Shown here: piece by piece, positions 59,301 to 64,000 of the stretch
Numbering within the stretch: position 1 is the first letter of the stretch
How the letters are laid out: every line of letters begins with the position of its first letter
Source: Dendrophyllia cribrosa
Taxonomy: Eukaryota; Cnidaria; Anthozoa; Scleractinia; Dendrophylliidae
Reading direction: 5' to 3'
DNA length: 64,000 bases
Assembly (NCBI GenBank): GCA_024195265.1
Contig: JAJLRJ010000010.1
Location: 26,087,676 to 26,151,675, forward strand
Made by a program: the position numbers and the translations under genes
The notes under the pieces: model-generated
What the model was told of the DNA's origin: nothing
What the model saw: only the letters and a program-made list of their open reading frames with translations
Databases searched by the model: none

Positions 59301-62300
59301 GAATTGCTACTCCGCACACTGGTGCCCTACCAACAAGCTAACCATACAGACTATGATCGTGTGATACTCACTTGTACACAGCGTAAGTGTGGTAGTCATT
59401 CAGGTTTTGAATTCGTATCTCCAGGTTGGGACTCCGCTGGCTCTTCTCAATGGAGTTGTTGAACAGATCGATGTACGAATCGAGAGAGAACTGGTACATA
59501 GGATCTATCTTACCCATGTCATTCAGAACGAAAAACAGGATCGAGGCTCGCTGCGCGCACGGTCGGTAACCCTGGCGACAAAAAAGTCAGGTTAGCATCT
59601 GTTGAAAACTAGCAGCCAAATAAACAAACACTTGAGAGCGATAGTTGACGAGTGTTCAAACTCTTTGAGAGCGCACAAGAGTCAATGGGAGTTCCTGAGG
59701 AGGGACAAACGAGATCGAGAGTTCAGTACACTCATAGATACCAATGGAACTTTGGGCCGCTTCCAGCTCTTCGAGAGCACACTAGAGTTGCTGGGAGCGT
59801 GTTAGTGCCTCAGGCCAAACGAGTGCGAGAGTTTGAACTCTTGTCAACTATTGTTCTCGTTTGTCCCAAGCTTAAGAGCAACTTCCAAAACGTTCCGTTA
59901 TAACAGGAGCCTGCCCTGACCATGCTCACGTTTTGTTTACTAACAAATATTTCTGAGGTCACTAGTTTACGTGAAGTTTCACACCAGCATGACATTTCTA
60001 TAGGCCAACACCTTTCCCCTAAAGAAGGTTCTAGTTTAATTCGAAATGTGGATAGTTTTACTATCTTTTTAACCAACATCATTACCTCTCTGGCGGCATC
60101 AATCTTGATCTCAGTCTGCTCGCTGACCTGCAGCTGTTCAGCTACTTCCTGTGACGTGGTTTTGGATGAGTTCAACGTGTTCACAAGCTGTTCATCATCC
60201 AGTAAGGAACCTTGAGCTGTCTGCAGCAACCTAACAAAATAAATTAAGGTTAATGATGTGACAGTTGTAAAATCATATCTAGCCGAGCGCGGGAAATCAC
60301 GCAACAGGCACCAAGCGCGGGAAAACACGCAACCGGTGCCAAGCGCGCGAAAACTGGTGTCAAGCGCGGGAAAACATGCAACCGGTGCCAAGCGCGGGAA
60401 AACACGCAACCGATGCCAAGCGTGGAAAACAATTCAAACAATTCCGAGCGCGGGAAAATTCGTGTGAGCCAAGCCACCATTCGTTTGAGTTGTGCTCCAA
60501 ACAGAATGTTTCCTGTGATTGGCATGTACTGATCCCGTGTTTTTAAATAAAGATGATGATGATGATGATGATGACTTTTTTAAAAGCAGTTACAGAGTTC
60601 AGCAAAACCAGTAGTGCAAATGTTTACCTTAAAATCTCGTCCTCTAACTCCTCCAGTTTCTTTTTATTTGCAGCGATGTTAATGACAAGCGCATCTTTCT
60701 GTTCTTCCAGCTCTGGTCTTTCTTTACGAACAACGATGCCAAGTAGCTGCGCCTCAAGACCTAGAAAACACACACAGACATTGCTCTGTCAAAACTGAGA
60801 ATGTATGGAGTCTAGTGGTTGGAACGCCAGAAATTTTCGTTCGATCTTATAAGGTTGATGGTTCGAGCTTGGTCTACATCTCTGCTGTCGCATTATTTTC
60901 TTAAACAAGAAATATTGCTCCATATTTTCTCTCTCAATTCACTGGGGGCTGGGCAACCTACTAATATGCTAGAGGTACTCCTGCGATGGACAAGCATCCC
61001 AACCAGGGGAAGTAGCAATATTCCTAGTTGCTTCCTGCTACAAAAACTGGGTTAAACTCCTGCCGAGTGGGCTGTCTGCAGCTCGTGTGCGACATTACCT
61101 TTTCCAACTACGATTGCAGAGATAATAAAGCAGCCACATTGATTCACTAAAGAACCTGTTGTACACACCTTGTTCTTTGACAGCGAAGTTGACAATAGTC
61201 GTCTTGGTGGAGATTTCTGGAGTATAGTGAGGATTACTCAATTTAGTTGTGATGTAGAAGTGGAATTCAGGGCTGTACTCCACTTCCTTGTCACCAAGCC
61301 GAATCAACCAACGACCACCTGAAGAAAATAGAAAAAAACATAACAGTTCAATTTACCCTTTCACAGTTCAGTGAAAGCGCAGTAATGCAAAACCAAAGCA
61401 AACGTTCATCACTTCCCGACATTCACTTGAATGCACTCTAAAGGAACGTTTACACATGCGATTTTTGATGCGATTTTTGTCGCGCACTCCTGTGCGATTC
61501 GGGTGCGACATTTGCTTTGATTTCCCAAACATCGCTGCCAAGTTGCATCAGGTTTCGAACATGTTTGAAACCTCTGCGACATCGCGCAACAAATCGCGCC
61601 CAAATCGCACTGAAATCGCCGCCCGTTAATACATGCGATTTGAAGATGCAACTTGCGCGCGACAAAAATTGCATCGACAAGTGCGACAAAAATTGCACAA
61701 AAAATCGCCTAGTGTGTAAACGGGCCTAAACAGTTCAATTTACCCTTTCACAGTGCAGTGAAAGCGCAGTAATGCAAAACCAAAGCAGACGCTCTACACT
61801 TTCGACATTCACTTGAATGCACTCTAAGTTTCTAGTATCACAGATATCACTTTCAACTCGTGAATACGCGAAAAGATGAACGAGTTGCAGCATCTGGGTA
61901 TAAATTTCAAAAAAATTGTAATATAACAGAAAGTAAAATCTCAATAATCTGTTGCTACAAAAAAAATCTGGGTATAAATTTCACTCGATGACTCGCTCGA
62001 TCGGCTGTAAAAATTGAGCCTGCGATATGTAATGGTCACCTGCCTTACCCCATGGGGACAGCGTTGGAGGGAGAGGAGGGTGGGGAGTTGGACGCAGGGG
62101 GTAGGGGTTCCGGTGTAGCTAAACACCTAGGATAGGGGAGGGAGGCGGCATGTATGTCTCGGAACGCCTCACAGGATTGGTCGAGAAAACAATAGAACAA
62201 ACAACAGAGCAATGGATCCTAGCCCTGAAAATAATACATCTGCGTGATATCCAGGTCCAATTAAATTAGAGGTTCTGAAGTGGTGCATGGTTTCTGAGGG

Positions 62301-63798
62301 GAGGGTCCAAAGGTATGCAGAATCTTTTTCTTTTGTTTTTTTTTTCCCTGTTTTGTATCATGTTACCGAAATTTGTGATTAAATACCTGATTTGACTATT
62401 GACTTGTTCAGAATGGGGGCCAGAGAAGGATCTAACTCTTCCTGTAAAATAAAGGAAAAGTCATTAATAAATGAAATAACAATAACTTTAAAGTCATTTT
62501 GGGAGCGCACTATAGCACTTACTTGTACATTCTGCAGCAGAACTGGATTACCAAATTGAATGGAGTTTTCCAATGTCCTTAGATAGTCCGACTGCTGCAA
62601 GTCAATTATCTTCAGACCCTAAAATAACAGACAGAAAACCATCAATTCCTTGAAAAAAAAAGGTAAAGCAAAGTGAAACACTGTAGAAACCATGCGAGTT
62701 CCACCTCAAATGTGCACTAACCTTCTTATTTTCCATGTTCTTGATCCACTTGATAGCTTGTCCTTGTGGATCAATCATGAGTGGCCACCTACAAAAGGAA
62801 AAGAAACATGAATAGAGCAGTGTTCAATTGAGTTGCAAAACCAAAACCAAAGTAATTACTGACCAATCACAACAGACGCAGACAATCCAATGAACCAATC
62901 AGAACTCAAAGCAAATACATGCAGCCGGCCCCAAGCGCGGGAAAACGCGTGCAGCCAAGTCACGATTGGTTTGGTTTGGCTTCTGATTGGTCGAGAAAGT
63001 GGCGCGAGATTTTTTAGCCAATCACAAAGCGTAGCAACGAAAAACCAAAGCAATTGTGTAATTACTTTTCACACTCAATTGAAAACTGCTCTATAAACAA
63101 TCAATTACAAATCAAAATTCCTTCAATTTTCCTGTCCTACAGGCTTGCATGTCAGCAAGGCAGTGCCGTGAAGAGCTGCTCTCTCTTTAAAAAATTACTA
63201 AGGTGTTTAAGGCTGCTGCCTACTAAGAAAAATTCCAACAAGCCCACAAAGCCCAAAGTTCATAAGTTAGGAGCCCAGGCTGGGAAATGTTAGGTGCCCT
63301 AGCAAAAATTAGACACCCAGGCTACCGGGCTCTTGTAGGCAACAGTCTTGGTGTCACTTGATGTTCTTCTTACGTTTGAGAGAGGATTATCCTACTCAAT
63401 GCTAACACAGTTTAAAAAGAAAAGAAAAGAAAATCTCCGCAACATTAAAAACACCACCAATTTATGTGCATAAATAAGTAAGACTTTAGGGTTTGTTGTG
63501 TTTGTTTGTCCCAACTGTACCTGCTTCCCCGTGTCACCATAACACCGTTCTCTGTTGAAAACGAGTCTGACGGTAAACCCTGTATGAAAACAAATGATAT
63601 TATATTAGATCTAAGGTAGGTATTAGCCCTGTAACGGAGCATATAAGTGTTTTTCAGCAAGAAGTGACAGCGGCAAACAAAGAAACTGATTACGACAATT
63701 GTACAAACCTGGATGTTCCATTCTCGGACGGTGGTCGGTTTTGCCAGGAAGTTGGAAAAGGAGAAGTGCGGATTACAAGCTACGTTCAACTGGCGAAC
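40712..63798 (-). CDS. DNAH2: Dynein axonemal heavy chain 2, C-terminal 1086 residues (26 exons; 5' part outside window)
   Basis: Inner-arm (I1/f) axonemal dynein motor that drives ciliary and flagellar bending by ATP-dependent movement on microtubules. Exons in gene order: 63709-63798, 63521-63579, 62722-62788, 62523-62618, 62387-62441, 61169-61318, 60628-60760, 60086-60230, 59372-59571, 58430-58556, 55955-56040, 55237-55337, 54393-54507, 52270-52360, 50506-50631, 49789-49980, 48825-49088, 48335-48447, 48210-48267, 47216-47307, 46299-46374, 45664-45780, 44303-44452, 43470-43721, 41868-42018, 40712-40866. All have GT-AG ends and consistent phase, totalling 3261 bp including the stop. The ending [12 protein letters not shown] to [15 protein letters not shown] is the feature I associate with DNAH2 rather than other heavy chains. 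The first acceptor (63799) is the least certain. Upstream exons should lie beyond 64000. Confidence 0.95.
40908..41440 (+). repeat. Array of ~104-bp units in the last DNAH2 intron
   Basis: Starts TTAACCATTTCACTACA. GAGTCTGTGGATGAAATCCT then GACCATTCAAATGAA recurs about five times at 104-106 bp spacing. The units carry small deletions, so this array is older than the others. It belongs to the 106-bp unit type (see 46401-47140). Confidence 0.75.
41615..41720. mobile_element. 106-bp hairpin miniature element
   Basis: AGCCTGCGAATACAGCCGCC is mirrored at the right end with one mismatch over ~22 bp. Last DNAH2 intron. Confidence 0.75.
42248..42800. mobile_element. 553-bp element with ~100-bp terminal inverted repeats
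   Basis: TTACAGCGGTTACCATTAAC, CACGCGACCCA, then GGACGTCAATCAAAGAAAAG mark the left arm (42248-42345). The same phrases in reverse order make up the right arm (42706-42800), with a small indel. The middle is AT-rich and non-coding. Confidence 0.8.
43062..43340 (+). repeat. Duplicated ~100-bp block around four 22-bp tandem repeats
   Basis: CTACACTACTGGTATATGCTG is repeated four times at ~43163-43250. The blocks on each side (GACAGGAACAGTGGACCCTA, AACAATAGCAGCTGTGTC, GAGGTTTCTGAGAGCTGC) are near-identical direct copies. Confidence 0.8.
43753..44220. mobile_element. CCAAT-rich miniature element, copy 2, split by an insertion
   Basis: Left part 43753-43873 (GAGCGGTTTTCAGTTGAGTA and on) and right part 44063-44220 (TTTTCCCGCGCTTGGTGCCG, ending in CACTCAAGTG) make up one copy. 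A foldback element interrupts it. Confidence 0.75.
43874..44062. mobile_element. 189-bp foldback element nested in the CCAAT element
   Basis: Two ~83-bp arms, starting CCCTTATAGTAGATGAGTAC, are nearly perfect inverted complements around a ~23-bp loop. Inserted in the intron between DNAH2 exons 43470-43721 and 44303-44452. Confidence 0.85.
44548..45465 (+). mobile_element. TTAA-class element expanded into an array of ~9 exact 88-bp units
   Basis: The outer ends are ACCCTTTCACTCCC and its mirror GGGAGTGAAAGGGT, with TAAA outside both. GGTACC occurs at 44671, 44759, 44847, 44935, 45023, 45111, 45199, 45287 and 45375, exactly 88 bp apart each time. Units differ only by scattered substitutions. 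The element lies in the DNAH2 intron 44453-45663 and is not coding, although 88-bp periodicity leaves short open frames on both strands. Confidence 0.88.
45862..46122. mobile_element. CCAAT-rich miniature element, copy 3
   Basis: GTGATTGG, GACCAAT, CCAATCGTGAC, CTGATTGGTTC and GTGATTGGCC in family order, ending CACTCAATTTAGAACCGCTC. The left end is degraded. Confidence 0.75.
46401..47140 (+). repeat. Array of ~7 106-bp units
   Basis: GAAATCCTA recurs at 46583, 46689, 46795, 46901, 47007 and 47113, exactly 106 bp apart. The unit is GTCTGTGGATGAAATCCTA, GTGTGACCATTCAAATGAAA, GCAGTACTTTCCTGTGGTAC, then TTATTATGCTGTACAAGGTG. Lies in DNAH2 intron 46375-47215. Confidence 0.88.
47812..48083. mobile_element. 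CCAAT-rich miniature element, copy 4
   Basis: Near-complete copy from GGCGGTTTACAATTGAGTGT to GACACTCAAATGAAAACCGC, with all five CCAAT/ATTGG motifs and the central GCGCCAAGCGCGGGAAAACG. Confidence 0.85.
48210..49088 (-). CDS. DNAH2: DNAH2 segment: AAA6 lid
   Basis: Residues ~612-756, three exons. [38 protein letters not shown] and [17 protein letters not shown] are the standard lid motifs of dynein heavy chains. Confidence 0.9.
49168..49446. mobile_element. CCAAT-rich miniature element, copy 5
   Basis: Opposite orientation to copy 4. It has the core CGCGCGCTTGGCGCCGGCG and five CCAAT-type motifs, and ends CACTCAATTGAAAACTGCT. Confidence 0.85.
49789..56040 (-). CDS. DNAH2: DNAH2 segment: linker region and AAA6
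   Basis: Residues ~375-611. Exons at 55955-56040, 55237-55337 and 54393-54507 encode [14 protein letters not shown] and [17 protein letters not shown]. Exons 52270-52360, 50506-50631 and 49789-49980 encode the AAA6 core: [18 protein letters not shown] in the place of the P-loop, [12 protein letters not shown], and [17 protein letters not shown]. The largest insertions of the locus sit in the introns here. Confidence 0.9.
50830..51929 (-). mobile_element. tRNA-derived SINE, split by a foldback element
   Basis: On the minus strand it begins at ~51929 with GGTGGTCTAGTGGTAAGCGC (A box) and AGTTCGAGCC (B box). It continues beyond the inserted element into CCTTGCGATGGACTAGCATC, CCATCCAGGGG and AGTAGCAATATTC. 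The same body is found, uninterrupted, at 60806-61085 on the plus strand. Confidence 0.8.
51016..51817. mobile_element. 802-bp inverted-repeat element nested in the SINE
   Basis: The ends AGGGCCATTTATACGAGAGA are perfectly mirrored, with AAT immediately outside both (51013-51015 and 51818-51820; a TA reading is equally possible). The subterminal parts consist of many AAGCCGCGGCTT palindromes. Frames in the centre (51326-51547) are unrecognised. Confidence 0.85.
52589..52757. mobile_element. 169-bp miniature element abutting the large 88-bp array
   Basis: CCCGGACACACGG and its mirror (CCGTGTGTTCGGGCC) bound a GC-rich, self-complementary interior built from CAACGTTGCGCGCAAC variants. Confidence 0.7.
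52758..54291 (-). mobile_element. TTAA-flanked element expanded into an array of ~16 exact 88-bp units
   Basis: TTAA at 52758-52761 and 54288-54291, with CCCTTTCACTCCC ends. GGTACC occurs sixteen times from 52843 to 54163 with every interval exactly 88 bp. The orientation is opposite to 44548-45465. The whole element sits in DNAH2 intron 52361-54392. Confidence 0.9.
54572..54940. mobile_element. 369-bp miniature element
   Basis: GGGAACTTAAGCAACCAGGA, then CGACAACGGCAAA, is mirrored by TTTGCCGTTGTCGTCATGG and TTGCTAAAGCTTCCC. A segment inside (TCAGCTCCTGGACAATTCAG) recurs inverted at ~55150-55165. Confidence 0.75.
55408..55684. mobile_element. CCAAT-rich miniature element, copy 6
   Basis: Runs from GCAGTTTTTAACTGAGCGTC to ATTAAAAGCCGCTC with the usual internal CCAAT series. 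It abuts copy 7. Confidence 0.82.
55687..55930. mobile_element. CCAAT-rich miniature element, copy 7 (left end truncated)
   Basis: Inverted relative to copy 6, with only a few bases between them, and shortened where they meet (GGTTTTCAATTGCTACGC). The right end is CACTCAATTTAAAACCGCTC. Confidence 0.8.
56408..56516 (+). repeat. GAT/GAC trinucleotide microsatellite
   Basis: About 110 bases of GATGAT/GACGAC repeats in DNAH2 intron 56041-58429. It produces a spurious poly-Asp reading frame. Confidence 0.9.
56580..56740. repeat. Degenerate GTCCGTATTATAGAGG-type repeat
   Basis: TGTCCGTATTATAGAGGGTG and TGTCCGAATTATAGAGGTGT are close repeats, bounded by TTAATACGGACA. Related to motifs at ~1060-1130 and ~34900. 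Confidence 0.5.
56903..57167. mobile_element. 265-bp palindromic miniature element
   Basis: AAGCTTGGTTCCCACCAGG is mirrored by CTAGTGGGAACCAGCCCTTA. The interior is packed with GGAAGCGGAATCGG on the left and its complement on the right. Confidence 0.75.
57168..58380. other. AT-rich intron sequence without recognisable features
   Basis: Part of the largest DNAH2 intron seen here. The frame at 57721-57915 matches nothing. A (GTT)n run at 58391-58415 precedes the splice donor of exon 58430-58556. Confidence 0.4.
58600..59245 (-). repeat. Array of ~6 units of 106-111 bp
   Basis: Minus-strand version of the 106-bp unit; TCCACAGACTC recurs at 106, 110, 111 and 111 bp. Some units gain GTTTCAATT..GGTCCGGACTATTGG, a variant found only in this array. 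Lies in DNAH2 intron 58557-59371. Confidence 0.85.
60086..63798 (-). CDS. DNAH2: DNAH2 segment: end of stalk, AAA5 and strut helices
   Basis: Residues 1-265 of the visible part. It opens with [11 protein letters not shown] after the stalk, then the AAA5 module: [47 protein letters not shown] and [15 protein letters not shown]5 in dyneins is degenerate and not expected to hydrolyse ATP. From [20 protein letters not shown] the sequence becomes long, charged and helical, consistent with the strut (buttress) that supports the stalk. Eight exons. Confidence 0.9.
60283..60465 (+). repeat. Minisatellite of ~31-bp units
   Basis: About six units of CAAGCGCGGGAAAACACGCA followed by ACCGGTGC, with point changes. 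It is followed at 60552-60572 by a (GAT)n run. Lies in DNAH2 intron 60231-60627. Confidence 0.85.
60806..61085 (+). mobile_element. tRNA-derived SINE, uninterrupted copy
   Basis: A box GGAGTCTAGTGGTTGG, B box GATGGTTCGAGC, then CTGCGATGGACAAGCATCCC, AACCAGGGGAAGTAGCAAT and AAACTGGGTTAAACTCC, the body shared with 50830-51929. Lies in DNAH2 intron 60761-61168. Confidence 0.8.
61342..61827 (+). repeat. Two ~100-bp direct repeats flanking a miniature element
   Basis: 61342-61441 and 61729-61827 are near-identical (AACAGTTCAATTTACCCTTT to TTGAATGCACTCTAA). Between them, 61443-61726 is an element with GTTTACACA ends and a CGCGACAAAAATTGCA-type palindromic interior. The repeats themselves resemble the right end of the CCAAT-rich family. 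Confidence 0.75.
62816..63093. mobile_element. CCAAT-rich miniature element, copy 8
   Basis: Complete copy from GCAGTGTTCAATTGAGTTGC to CACTCAATTGAAAACTGCTC, with the core GGCCCCAAGCGCGGGAAAAC. Lies in DNAH2 intron 62789-63520. Confidence 0.85.
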
Positions 63799-64000
63799 CT
63801 AAGGGACCAAATGATATTTTTGTTGGTTAAACAAACTGATAGTAAAAAAACTACTGTTTAACCCACAACACAATCTACCTTGCTTTTATTGTATACAGCT
63901 ATTTCAATTAACGTTGTCGGGTGAAAGCTCAAAGCTCAAAGCTCAAAGTTCCAAGCCGACAAGTCAAGACCGAACGAGTAAACCGAGCGCCTGTTCCAGG

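Noticed and set aside
59652..59903. Frames at 59602-59903
   Set aside because: They lie in a DNAH2 intron, contain TTGAGAGC-type short repeats and have no splice or family support.

Overview
The window looks like nuclear DNA of an anthozoan cnidarian, most likely a stony coral or close relative. The genes are animal genes with short exons, canonical GT-AG introns and AT-rich introns packed with small inverted-repeat transposons. I cannot name the species from sequence alone.

Layout, left to right. (1) 604-18404, minus: 14 exons of Integrator complex subunit 6 (INTS6), from the start codon to residue ~600; the rest lies beyond the left edge. (2) 18.6-24.2 kb: gene-poor and repeat-rich, with a LINE 3' fragment and several miniature elements. 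(3) 24290-26403 and 29793-32549, minus: two tandem three-exon genes for mitochondrial single-domain rhodaneses (thiosulfate sulfurtransferases) with identical intron phases. (4) 32795-35448, plus: NDUFA1 (MWFE subunit of respiratory complex I), transcribed divergently from the second rhodanese gene across a 245-bp promoter. (5) 35.6-40.7 kb: repeats, including an almost perfect 0.87-kb palindrome made of two Penelope-like retroelement 3' ends. (6) 40712-63798, minus: the last 26 exons of an axonemal dynein heavy chain, DNAH2 by its closing sequence. They cover the end of the stalk, AAA5, AAA6 and the C-terminal domain, 1086 residues; the 5' part lies beyond the right edge.

Exon boundaries were worked out by hand from splice sites, phase continuity and family resemblance. 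Every listed junction keeps the reading frame.

The genes are ordinary housekeeping and ciliary genes. The unusual content is the repeat layer: a TTAA-flanked element whose internal 88-bp unit is present once in some copies and about 9 or 16 times in others; a 106-bp sister satellite equal to the same unit plus 18 bp; eight copies of a CCAAT-rich miniature element; several nested insertions whose order can be read; a terminal-inverted-repeat element enclosing a tRNA-like Pol III cassette; and Penelope tails with a hammerhead-like core. No operon, CRISPR array, viral genome or bacterial gene was found.
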